A stretch of DNA of 64,000 bases from Aporrectodea caliginosa (Eukaryota; Annelida; Clitellata; Crassiclitellata; Lumbricidae), in contig JACEVL010000482.1 of the NCBI GenBank assembly GCA_020284085.1, positions 267,001-331,000 on the forward strand. Direction: 5' to 3'. Below, in pieces: positions 1 through 10,800 of this stretch (its first letter is position 1; every line of letters starts with the position of its first letter). The notes under the pieces are model-generated. The model had not been told where the DNA came from and made no database searches. It saw only the letters and a program-made list of their open reading frames with translations. The position numbers and the translations under genes were made by a program.

Positions 1-216
1 ATGCATAATTATAGCAGTTAGGGTCCTTAATCTGTCTATTGCTTTCTGCCATACATTTGATAAAATGTGTGAAGTAACAGACTTTCCTGATAGTCTACCC
101 TGTTGCTTCTTGTAATTGATAAAATGTGCAGAAAAGGTGCAGTCTAGTCATGTAGTTTGCTTCATTGTAAAACAGTGAATTAATCTGTTTAATTGCTTCC
201 GCTGTTTTCTGCTTAG

Positions 217-365
217 GACGGATACAGAGCAGCAGTCTAATGGAGTCCGAGTCAGATTTTTCAAGTGAGGAAACCATCTTCGTCAACAACAAACGACCAG
301 CCAACGGTTCGGCTGGTAAGGTTGCAAACGGTTCGGCGGCACGAAGGTCCAAGGTCAAGGCGTAG
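217..365 (+). CDS. Terminal coding exon of an unidentified gene entering from the left
   Basis: A pyrimidine-rich tract ending in TTTTCTGCTTAG gives a convincing splice acceptor at 215-216. From 217 one frame (phase: two bases complete the previous codon) stays open for 48 codons and ends at TAG 363-365. The peptide has an acidic Ser/Glu segment (ESESDFSSEE), then a Gly/Ala/Asn stretch with a repeated NGSA, and a basic tail ending RRSKVKA, a typical disordered C-terminus. No domain is present, so the gene cannot be named; earlier exons lie outside the window. An open - strand frame across the same bases is a shadow. The other two forward frames stop within the exon. Confidence 0.6.
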
Positions 366-690
366 GGTATCACCCTAGAGACAGTTTGTTTTTTGACAAC
401 TTTTCACACTGTATTGGAACTCGTGGTAGACATGAGCCATCTGATCCTGCTGTGGTATTTCTAGGGCATCAAAATGATGGCCCAACACTGTAAACCCAGT
501 GTTTTAGTTGTCAAAAAAGAGCTGGGGTCTACAGTTTTACAGATTACCAAAGTACACGAACACAGGTCAAAATCTAATGTTGTTAATATGTTGCAATGAA
601 ACAACTGATGATGATTCATGAGATATTTTAGTTTTCTATTTAAGTTTTTTTACACAACAAAGAGAAATAAAAATGATCACACTTCTAAAT
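366..690 (+). other. 3' UTR of the terminal exon, with poly(A) signal
   Basis: AT-rich non-coding sequence follows the TAG. A canonical AATAAA lies at 666-671, so cleavage is expected around 680-695. The UTR would be about 320 nt. The exact cleavage site is inference. Confidence 0.45.
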
Positions 691-801
691 AGGTGTAAGG
701 AAAAAAAGAAAACTTACAGAACTATTACCCTTCAGTTTAAAAAAAATAGTTTGTTACCAAAGTCCAGTGGCTTTGTCCAAAGCACCATGCCTGCCAGCTT
801 T

Positions 802-860
802 AATACTTTAACGATGAGTTTTCCCTGTGATCTTTAGTACATGCTTGTCGTTAAAGTGTT
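802..860. repeat. Short hairpin repeat, copy 1
   Basis: Inverted arms of 17 nt (AATACTTTAACGATGAG and, reversed, AACACTTTAACGACAAG) flank a 25-nt loop. The same structure recurs at 1695-1761 with a conserved AGTACATGCT before the right arm. This looks like a tiny palindromic mobile element or structured repeat. Confidence 0.5.
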
Positions 861-1029
861 AAGCCAAGAAGCCAACATTTTCTACATTCCATACTGTAAG
901 AGGCAGACCATTGATGCCATTAAAGAGCTGGGGGAGGGGGGTCAAGACCTGACCGCCCAAATCTTTTCAGTTACTCAGTTGATCAGCTTAGGAGAAGAGC
1001 TGGAGGTTGAGCCCCCACCTCTGACAACT

Positions 1030-1235
1030 AAAACACTGTACACCCTATTGAGGTAACCATAGATCAGCACTTAAATGATCCAAACACTGCAAACCCTTTT
1101 GGTTACTATCGATAGCACTCAAATGACCAAAACACTACAAACCCATTTGGGTACCAACAGATGGGCTTTAAATGATGCAAACCCTTTGGGGTAACCACAG
1201 ATGGGTGTCTAAATGGCCCAAATATGGGCATCACA
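1030..1235. repeat. Degenerate tandem repeat, about four units of roughly 55 bp
   Basis: The motif AAACACTGCAAACCC followed by TTTGGGTAACCACAGATGGG and TAAATGATCC is repeated with many substitutions. No coding role is visible. Confidence 0.5.
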
Positions 1236-1694
1236 AATGGTAAAATGTACACACGTTTGTGACAGTTGCTTGTGATTGGATAAGTACTCGCCTTTGACTC
1301 AGAGCATGCATGTCAGGCGGCAATTGTTTATAGACCTAAGATTTGTAATTACACCAATTTTCAGTGCCATAATTGTTGCCTTGTCATTCCGTAATGGAGC
1401 TATATAAATGTAGTTTATAGAGAGCCAAGTATAGCTATTTAATTAGTAACTAGTGAAAAGACAGTACACTGTTGTTTGGACAATGTCTTCGTCATGGTGT
1501 TAGTTGCCTGTTTGAGCGCCATATATGGCAGTAAACAAAGTGATTTTTGTTTGAGTTCTAACGAATGTATTCAAAATATTTATAATTTTTCTGTTCACAC
1601 AAAAGCTGAACTAAAGGTGCCTCTAAATAGGTAAGGGAAAGTTAAGGGAATTGTAGACAAGTTTAAGGCAGGTGAGGGCAGGTAGAATAAGTTT

Positions 1695-1761
1695 AACACT
1701 TTAATGATGAGCTGCATAGGTTTCCCAGTCACTTTTAGTACATGCTCGTCATTAAAGTGTT
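1695..1761. repeat. Short hairpin repeat, copy 2
   Basis: Perfect or near-perfect arms AACACTTTAATGATGAG and CTCGTCATTAAAGTGTT enclose a loop ending in AGTACATG. Same family as 802-860. Confidence 0.5.
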
Positions 1762-2351
1762 AAGGTAGGCCAAGTATGTTGAAGGGAAGGTATGGCCCTG
1801 CACCATTCGCAACCTTTGTTTTCCAGGAACTTGTAAAAATGATAAGGTTCATGACTTAATTAGCATTGTTAATGAACAGGTTAATCAAACAGTGTGATGA
1901 CACTGTGTTGTCATTGGCACAAATGTTGCTATTTGAAGGCCATTAAGATTTTTTACGTTTTCTACAGGTATGACATTTTTAAGTTATTGTTTGATCAAGA
2001 TAACAGTTGTGAATATTTTTCATAATATTTAATTTCTTGTTAGATCTGTATGTCTTAATTAAATTTTGTTTAATCGTTTTATAAAAATGTCCCAAAATTT
2101 CCAAGGTCCTGTTGCCAAATTCTGTTGCCAAATGTTTTTGTCATTGTGGCAAATTCAGTGTGGCCACCTGTGTTTCTCTTGTCTCACCTTTGTGGTGCCT
2201 TTCTCACTTTGCCAACCAAGTTCTTCCCTATTTGTATACTCTCATCTCTCAATACCTTAGCTCTTCATTGGTCCGTGGATAGCCTGACCTGACCCAGATT
2301 TCATCACCCTGACTAAGCCAGGTCAGGTCATTGAAAAGGTTCATCATCATG
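1762..2351. other. No gene seen
   Basis: AT-rich spacer. A 64-codon frame at 2066-2260 lacks coding character. An inverted pair GACCTGACC / GGTCAGGTC lies at about 2284-2330. Confidence 0.5.
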
Positions 2352-2487
2352 CAGTGGCGTAAATCCTGGGGGTATAGAGGGGACTGTCCCCCAAAGTTTT
2401 GACTTCTGTCCCCACCCCCCAAAATGCAAAACTCCGTCCCCAGAAAAAATCTGTCCCCCTAAAGTTGTGTACAGATTTTTGCCACTG
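2352..2487. mobile_element. hAT-type miniature element (136 bp)
   Basis: The ends are CAGTGGCGTAAAT on the left and (reversed) CAGTGGCAAAAAT on the right, the CAGTGGCG terminus typical of hAT non-autonomous elements. The right flank reads GGTTCATG and the left flank GGTTCATCATCATG, that is, the same 8-mer with a CAT slippage expansion, which supports an 8-bp target duplication. The interior is C-rich with no coding. Confidence 0.6.
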
Positions 2488-2501
2488 GGTTCATGGAGTC
2501 T

Positions 2502-2978
2502 TGTAGCGACCGTGCCGGCCTCTAGCGGTCGGTCGTGATGTTGCGGAGATGGTTTGCATGGTAAGTCATACCTGGAAAGGGTTCGAACCTCTGTTCGGGA
2601 GAAAGAAGAAATATGGGGTGCAGATAATTCTTTGTCTGACTTAGGCCTCACCAATTGTTGCAAGCGGGCGCTTCGTCTAAGACCTCCACCTAGCGGTGCT
2701 ACCGAGTGGTGAGTAGCAGCGCTCTCATCACATACCAGGGAATCAACATCGGACATATTGTACGCGGATTCTGCGGTCTGCAGACCAATGCATGGAGATG
2801 CATCCGGGTTCTTGGGCTCCGCAACATCATTATCAGTGGTAAGTTTAGCATTCAATAAGTGTAATTGGGTCACTAACATATCTAAAATGGCCGCCTGTTC
2901 TTCTTGGCGTTTCATTATAGCTTGCCAACATTCTTCATTACCTCTATCACTAGGCAAATACAAGTCCTTCTCTTCCAT
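2502..2978 (-). pseudogene. Orphan Gag N-terminus encoded in the 3' LTR
   Basis: Because Gag starts inside the LTR, the 3' LTR repeats its first 159 codons, with one Leu/Ile difference. The frame then runs out of the LTR into the flanking hAT miniature, giving a chimeric 216-codon frame that ends at 2328. It is a by-product of LTR duplication, not an independent gene. Confidence 0.8.
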
Positions 2979-3705
2979 TTTAATATGTTTAATTACAGTA
3001 TAATTCCAAAATAGTTTGATTCAGTTTTCACAGACAGCGCCCTCTGACGGCGTAATTGAACTAAGAAACAGAGTTCAATCATACATCAACTTAAATTGTC
3101 AACCTCTTAAGCAATTGCGCTATATAAATCAGTATTAATAATCGCTTAGACAATCATTGAGATTTGAACCCAGGTACAAATAATGAAACGTTATCATCTA
3201 ACCTTTATACCAAGAACCGGCAAGAACAGTTCCTCGATCCTGCTCACGGTCGATCTTCGCTGTCGGAAGAAGCGTCAACCAAAAGCGCAAGCACACTCCG
3301 GCCTCGAACCTGCTACCGAAAAGCTTAGGCACGGATGCTGTACCAGTGCGTCTCTAACGTCGTTGTGCTTCCCTGGTCTCCGATTGGCGCCAAAATCTTT
3401 CCCGCCAAATCTACCTCACAACACTTATCTTAACGACGAAGGTCCTTCTCCTTCAACGGTCGGACGTCAACTGCTCTGCTGCACGCAGCGCTCTCGCCTT
3501 ATATAGCCTCGGGCTGCCGCCAAAACCTATATGCATTGCCGCGCTGACAGCAGGCGAAAATAAAGGCGCGAAAGCGGTCAACGAAAACCGATCAATAATT
3601 CCCGCGCTATGCAGAGATCGCTAGCACAGTAGAAGAAATACCGCCAACTTGCAGGTAGGCGCAGCAAAGCGAAAAAGGCGCTAACCCGTGCCGAGGTTCG
3701 GCACA
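2502..3705 (-). repeat. 3' LTR of the Ty3-type element
   Basis: 1204 bp, nearly identical to 10508-11709. Observed differences are at 2627 (A versus T), 3196 (A versus G), 3439 (A versus G) and a 2-bp indel in the run near 3675. It carries the same TATA motif (- strand CTATATAAGG, about 3497-3506) and a duplicate of the first 159 Gag codons. Confidence 0.95.
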
Positions 3706-3719
3706 CTCTCCCAACCTTC
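3706..3719 (-). promoter_or_regulatory. Polypurine tract for plus-strand priming
   Basis: Read on the - strand, GAAGGTTGGGAGAG abuts the 3' LTR (TGTGCC...). Position and purine richness fit the reverse-transcription plus-strand primer. Confidence 0.7.
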
Positions 3720-3978
3720 GGGAAAAATTTCCCAAGACACTGGAAATTTTTTATGTCATATAACCTTCTTAGGTAGCCTATACAAACCAATCACAATTTA
3801 AGAAAGGTGTTACTATAAAAACAAATATCAATCGTCCATTAACGACTATAAGAAATCACAAGGCAGCAAATCATAATTGAAGATGCACACAAATAATTAA
3901 AGTACATTTAGAGGAAGTATACGCAAACATGTTCATGCCCCTTCCTTAACAAAACACCACTAATTAACTTCAAGTCTA

Positions 3979-4818
3979 CTACACCTCCCCTGTGTGATCA
4001 ACTTTATCCATAAGGTCCCATAACCAAGTGGCTTTTCTCAAACCAAACAGTGTGGCAACCATAATGGGAACTTTCCAACCCTGAGTTCCGGCGAGGTCAC
4101 GAATATCCTCAACTCTAGCCCTAAACTCTGCCTCCAAGGGAATCTCTGGACAAAGCAAGAATCTGGCTACCACTTCAGCTGTCTGCGCCCAATCCTCGAA
4201 AGACCAAAATTGAGGGCCATCCCAAGGCTTCAAATCTACCAAAGGAGTCGGAATCGGATCCAATGCAGCCAACCCTTCCACTCCCACGGCCCACTTACGC
4301 AGGACTCGATTAATCCTAGGAGTGGTGGCCACAGTCTGCACTGTAAGCAAAATAATTGGCACAGCTTCTGCCAACTCAGTTACATGCACCGAGGAACTAA
4401 CAAGTTCCTCTAAATCAGATTCAGACAAATCTAATCGACCCCTTTTGAACAGAAAATTCAACACGATCCAGACTAATCCTCCCATCTCAGTACGCGTAGT
4501 GCGAATAATCTGCACCAAGTCCTCAGGAGCATCTTCTGGCGGAATTTCAGGCACAGAAGGATTCTGGAACATAGCTGCCAAAATCGCTAAATCATGTGGA
4601 TCAGCCAAGTTCAAAACTCGTTTCTCCTTTGAGAACGAACCAGTCTCAATTCTAATGGCGGCACAAAGAGGCATCTGGCTACATGGTAGTTCATCATCCA
4701 CTTCATTCACTTCTATCAAAGGTGATAATGCTTCATCACAGGCGAGAGTTTCTTCGCGATCACTCGGTCCTGGAATTTCTTGTCCTTCTTCACGTTGCTC
4801 TAATTGTTTATTGGCCAT
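3979..4818 (-). CDS. Extra ORF downstream of integrase, function unknown
   Basis: 279 codons beginning with ATG 49 bp after the Gag-Pol stop and ending about 260 bp before the polypurine tract. The position is where envelope genes sit in errantiviruses, but I see no signal peptide, no N-X-S/T glycosylation sequon, few cysteines and no clear C-terminal anchor. The N-terminus is acidic and Glu/Pro-rich. The middle has two hydrophobic helices (around residues 112-124 and 150-162: GGLVWIVLNFLF and VPIILLTVQTV), and the C-terminus is Trp-rich (KPWDGPQFWSFEDW; TWLWDLMDK). Expression could be by reinitiation or splicing. It is intact, like Gag-Pol, suggesting it was under selection until recently. 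I do not recognise the family. Confidence 0.75.
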   Translation of the reverse strand: MANKQLEQREEGQEIPGPSDREETLACDEALSPLIEVNEVDDELPCSQMPLCAAIRIETGSFSKEKRVLNLADPHDLAILAAMFQNPSVPEIPPEDAPEDLVQIIRTTRTEMGGLVWIVLNFLFKRGRLDLSESDLEELVSSSVHVTELAEAVPIILLTVQTVATTPRINRVLRKWAVGVEGLAALDPIPTPLVDLKPWDGPQFWSFEDWAQTAEVVARFLLCPEIPLEAEFRARVEDIRDLAGTQGWKVPIMVATLFGLRKATWLWDLMDKVDHTGEV

Positions 4819-4867
4819 GGTAATCTTTAAATCAATACTACAAAATTAAAACACAATACAACATAAT

Positions 4868-7800
4868 TTAAACATCACAACGAAACCTAGCAGGTTTTTG
4901 AGTCAAACGCTTAGGACGAACGATTTCCTGTCCTAACAACGAAGTGTCATCCAGAACTTCTTCGGGTTCAAATCCTACGGACGTGCGGACATCGTCCTCG
5001 ATGGGGGAAAAATCACCTTCCACCAACTTTAACTTGTCAACATAGACAATCAAAGGCGGGGATTTCGAACTCTTCCGGATCCTATAAAGAACAGGACTTA
5101 ATTTATCAAGCACTTGGTAAGGACCAGTATAGTTTTTATTCCATTTGTCTTTCAGACCCGTTCTTCTCCTCGGATAGAAGTACCACACTAAGTCTCCAGG
5201 TTGGAAACTAGTTTCCTTGACACGCAAATCATATCTAAAGGCACGAGTACTAGCTTGACGCTGCATAAATTCTCTAACACATTGAAAATCAATTTGCATG
5301 CGTTCTAGTTGATCTACAACAAAAGCATCAGTTGAAAGACGGTCTGGCAAAACTCGGCAGTCTCCTAAAATCAAATCAATTGGCAGACACAACTCTCGGG
5401 AAAGGAAGAGCCGGTTCGGTGTGTAGCCAGTACTTTCATTCTCACTTGCTCGATACGCAGCCAGGACGTACGGAAGATGTAGGTCCCAATCTCGTTGGTT
5501 CTGGCTGACAACTTTACCGAGCATGGAATTCAGCGTTTTATGAAAACGTTCCACGGCGCCGTTCGAGCTAGGCTTGTAAGGCGACGTGCGTACTTTATCT
5601 ATGCGCAACAGTCGGCAGAGGTCCTTGAAGAGTATCGCCTCAAAACAAGGGCCTTGGTCCGAAATGATTTGTCTCGGACAACCGAACCTTGAAATGAATT
5701 CCTTCACCAAGACTTTAGCCACGGTGGTTGCCTCTTGATTGCGTATGGGATACGCCTCAGCCCATCTGGTGAAATGATCGACAATGGTAAGTATGTATCG
5801 ATAACCAGTTGTGGATACGGGATGGGGACCCGTGATATCGATCCCGATACATTCAAGTGGAGCCCCGACATTCATGTTCTGCAATTTCCCTTGCCGTGGA
5901 GGATGTCCTCTCCAGTACTTGGCGCATACTTGACATCGACGGAGGCATTGGCGAACGTCATCTCGCCAACCCGGCCAATAAGCTCTTTTCCGGACTTGCG
6001 CTGTAGTTTTACGGATACCCAAGTGTCCGCCAGACATACCGTCGTGTGTCTGTTGAATCAGCATTTGTCGCCGGCTCGGAGGAGGAATCAATTGATACCA
6101 CATGACTGAATTCGTGACAGGATGTAACCAGCGGCGCATCAGCAAACCGTCTTTATTGATCAATTGTGGCCACTGCGCCAAGAGTGTCTTCAGTTCAGGA
6201 CTATGGCCACGTGTCGATTCCAAGGACGGTTTTTCGTCAGACTCGGCCAGTCGTTCCAGGATCCAGCTAAGATTCTTATCTGCCCGTTGTTCCTCGATCA
6301 GTTTCTTTGCGTTCCATTCGTGACAAACATTCGGTGATGTCGAGTCAGTTGCTGGTGCATTCTGAATGACATCTACCACCATCGGACGACGGGAAAGGGC
6401 ATCAGCATTGCGATGTGCACTGCCGGCGCGGTGTTGAATATCAAAACTGAATTCCTCTATGATCGTGAGCCATCTTGCGCTTTGACCAATAGGTTGAGGC
6501 GTTTTCCTCAACCACTGGAGTGCAGAATGGTCTGTTCTGAGGACAAACCTGCGCCCCAAAAGGTATTGGCGGTACATTTTAAGAAAATGAACCATAGCCA
6601 GCAGTTCTTTCCTAGTCACATCGTAATTCTTCTCAGCATCTGAGCAGACACGACTTCCGAAACAAATGACTTTCTCCTGTCCTTCTTGGACTTGAGAAAG
6701 GACGGCCCCGATAGCTTCGTAAGAGGCATCGGTATCTAAGATGTACAAGTCTCGATCATTCGGCAACGCTAAAACAGGGGCTTCAGTCAAGCACCTCTTC
6801 AATTCACAAAATGCATTGTCACATTCGATCGACCAGTGAAACCGCATGCCCTTCTTAGTAAGCGCGTGTAAAGGTCTTGCCACATGTGCAAAGTCAGGCA
6901 CGAAGCGGCGGTAATAGGCACAGAGACCTACAAAGGACCGAGCATCTCGTAGCGATGACGGTGTTGGCCATTCAGATACCATTCGTATTTTTTCAGGATC
7001 AGTTTGGATTCCTTCTTTACTAACGACATGTCCCAGGAAAGTTACTTGTTGCTGAAGGAGGTGGCATTTGTTTGGTTTCAATTTAAGTCCCACGGTCTTC
7101 AGTCGTTCTAACACCCGAGCAATTCTGGTTAGATGGGTATTCAAATCAGCTGCGAAGATGATAATGTCATCAAGGTATATTAAACAAATTTCAAAATTCA
7201 GGCCAGCCATGACTAAATTCATCATGCGGGAAAAAGACGCAGGTGAATTGCTTAACCCAAAGGGTAAGACTCTGAATTGATAGCTACCCTTCCGAGTAAT
7301 AAAAGCTGTCTTGTGTCGATCTTTCGTGTGCACGGCCAATTGATGATACCCAGCCTTCAGGTCAAATGTACTGAACCATCGAGAACCAGATAGACTATCA
7401 AGGCATTCAGCGATCAACGGAAGCGGAAACGCGTCTGGACGTGTTTTTGCGTTGACAGCCCGGTAATCTACGCAGAAGCGTGGCGTACCGTCTTTCTTTT
7501 TCACGATGACAACGTTACTTGCCCAGGGGGACATCGAAGGTTCGATAATCTTCAACCGCAGCATGTTGTCAATCTGTTCATCGATAAGAGGAAGCAACGT
7601 CATCGGCTGTCGACGAAGCGATTGCCTCACGGGTCTTTCGTCTCCGGTATCGATCTCATGCTGTAGGATCTCCGTGTATCCTAAGTCGAATTCATGTAGC
7701 GAGAAGGCACTGTGGTTTTGCAGAATAAGACGGCGAAGATCTTCTTTTATGGATTCAGGCACATCTTCGGCGACTTCATTCCAGAGCGGCGCTAAGGTCT

Positions 7801-10800
7801 GTTCCATCGTTTTCTCGTCTAGCGGTTTATTCGTCTCACACACAGCGTTGCATTCTCCAGGATTTGATTTCATATGTTTTTCTTCCATGATCTCAACATC
7901 TTCAGTCGACCATTGTAGACCTCGGCGTAATTTCACGGTTTGACCAGTGGGATTCATTATGCGTACCACTAAGTCATTGAGTCGGTCGGGCAGCAGCGTT
8001 CCAGCAACCCATAGTCCGGAGTCCAGTTGCTGTGGTTGTGTAGCCCAGGTTCCACATTCTATAGACAGGCTTGGTAGAACGGCGAATACTTCAATATCCA
8101 TCTCACTCATCGGAGGCACTTTCACGTCTCGAGCAATGGCAATTCTTCGGCATTTCACAGGTTCTGGCCTATTATGGATTGGTAGAACATGACCATTGAT
8201 GGTGATCCAAGGCTCCCCAAAATGCCATTGAGCTTTTTGTTCTTCAAGCCACGCCAATCCGAGAATAAGTTCTGAAATCTGTTCCGACACCAAGCAGCGC
8301 GCCTCAAAAGTGTATCCTTCTGTCTCGCAGGACAACAGAGTCTCCCCGACGACACGGATTTCTGTGCCATTCGCCGCGCGTAAAAGCTGTCTGGTTTTCA
8401 CCAAGTCTCCCTTTTTCACAAGCGAAGCCGGTGCTAATGAAAGTTCACAGCCTGTGTCCACGAGACCCCATACATTTCTTCCATTTATTCGTAGCGCCAG
8501 GTAAGCATTACTACTACCGACAATGTGATGTAGATTGGTTACCGTTGGTTGGCTTTCAGTTGTGTCCTCAGGTGGCGCTGTAACAAATAGATTCGGACAG
8601 TGACGTGCCAGATGACCCGGATGACCACATTCGTAGCACGTCTTGGTGGCTCGCCAATCATTCGAACGATTGGCCCGTTGATAAGGTTGAGCCCGATTAG
8701 TTGATCGTTCTGTTCTCATCTGTTCGCGATCATCGGTTGACGAGTCCATGGCTGGAGAAGACTTCAGATTCTTCCAGTATCTGTGTTTATCACCGAAAGG
8801 TTTCTGTCGAGCCAGCGCATCATCAATCATCTTCTGTATCGTCTCTAGGTTAATGTCAGTTTCTTTAACTGTCTTAACCCGGGCAGGACGACGTTCTTGT
8901 GGATCGAAGTCATTCTTTTCTGCTTTACGATACCCTTCGTATCGCATCGCCAGGTTGTAAGCTTTATCGAGGCAGGATGGTTCATTCTCTCGGACTTTCA
9001 TTGCAACCTCTCGATCTCGAATAGCGTCGATAAAGGATCTGACGGCAATTGATTCACTGTGGACTGTAGTGGGTCCAGGAAATGCGAGGCTCATCAATCT
9101 GCGAATGTCTTGGACAAGAACTCCCAAGTCCTCACCTTCTTTTTGTCGACGAGTGCTGAGTTGCGTCTGGTAAAGAGTCATTTGATCAGTACCACCATAG
9201 CGCTGTCGGAGGCGTTGAATCAAATCAGACCACGTGACGACGGTAGCAGAATCAAATTCCCACAACAGCTGATTGGCAGGCTCAGTTAGCGCACACATCA
9301 ACTGGTTAAGTTTTTCATCATCTGTCCAAGAGTTATTTCGGGCACAGACTTCAAATTTCTTAATGAAGGCTTCCACCGCAGTTCTTCCATTGTACGACCC
9401 AAGCTTGATCCACTGGCGAGAAGCTCGAGGCGAAGCAGTCTCGGGAGAAGTAGAATTCTTTGCAGCTAGCATCGTTTCTTTGTCTGACGGCCCAGACGGT
9501 TCACTGGCTGGCGGAAGTTTCTGATTCGACACCAACTTGTTCGTTTGTGTAGCCGACGACACCATCACTTTCGTAGACCGGAAGTTGCTCTTACCAGCTT
9601 CTGTCTCGATGATCGAAGCAGGCTCCGACGTGGCGGTTCTATTCTTATCGTCAGACGGCACCAATTCTTTGGCTCGACCCCCTTGAAAGATTTGCTCTGG
9701 CCAGGCAGCAGTCTCAGGACGCGGTTGTTGCCATTGGGATGAACGCACGTAAGATTTGCTCGCTCTCAGGTTCAGATCACCCATCAGAGACGTCGCGTCT
9801 GTGACTTCTCGTCCGGTAGTGCTTCGAAGAATTGACCCGTAGCTCACTGAAGGACGAGTGGACATCGCATCACGAAGCACTTGATCTTGTTCCGCGGTTG
9901 CGTAGGTCAACGTAGCGGGAGACCAGGTCGACATCACGTATCTAGGCCCCGAGGTTATCGGCGTCGTCGCAGACATGGGAATACCTGTCGTTCGACGTTC
10001 CGTATCGACGAAGGACCAAGCAGCATTGTCTGGCGTCGCATAGTAGGAGCGCATGTCTTGGGCCTGGGCTGCGTATCGAGCAAAGTGAGGCGACGACTTT
10101 TGTTTGTAAGACGACTGACGTCTCAACTCGTCTTCATTCACAGGGCTCCGAGAGGGCAATTTATCTGTAACTAAATACTCAGTATTAGTACTAGTACTTT
10201 CATCATAACAACAAGTCTTAGGCCTATTTAATCTTGTCATTGCCATTCTATTTCCAATTTCAGATTCATTTTCATCATTCATCCGAATTTTATGAGCATA
10301 ACCTTCACTCATCCATACTTCATGTTCATCTTCATCAAAGTCCAAAGCATGCCAAGCATCAACTCTATTCTTACCTATCGGCTGATTAAATGACATCTGT
10401 GTTTTAAGACATTTATCTTCACTGTTATAATCTTCTTCCCTTATTTCTTCAATCAACTTTTTCTTTCCAAAATATTCATTACCATAAACCCCACTGGTGG
10501 TGCCAGGTGTAGCGACCGTGCCGGCCTCTAGCGGTCGGTCGTGATGTTGCGGAGATGGTTTGCATGGTAAGTCATACCTGGAAAGGGTTCGAACCTCTGT
10601 TCGGGAGAAAGAAGAAATATGGGGTGCAGATATTTCTTTGTCTGACTTAGGCCTCACCAATTGTTGCAAGCGGGCGCTTCGTCTAAGACCTCCACCTAGC
10701 GGTGCTACCGAGTGGTGAGTAGCAGCGCTCTCATCACATACCAGGGAATCAACATCGGACATATTGTACGCGGATTCTGCGGTCTGCAGACCAATGCATG

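Noticed and set aside
841..1056. 71-codon + strand frame
   Set aside because: Overlaps the hairpin repeat and the degenerate tandem array; no coding signal.
3160..3180. tRNA gene suggested by the reversed B-box-like GAGATTTGAACC
   Set aside because: No A box or cloverleaf; it is inside the LTR.
3183..3506. 107-codon frame present in both LTRs (also 11189-11512)
   Set aside because: Antisense to the LTR promoter and leader region; a frame preserved only because the LTRs are identical.
3979..4818. Calling the post-integrase ORF an envelope gene
   Set aside because: No signal peptide, no N-glycosylation sequons, no Cys pattern or clear anchor.
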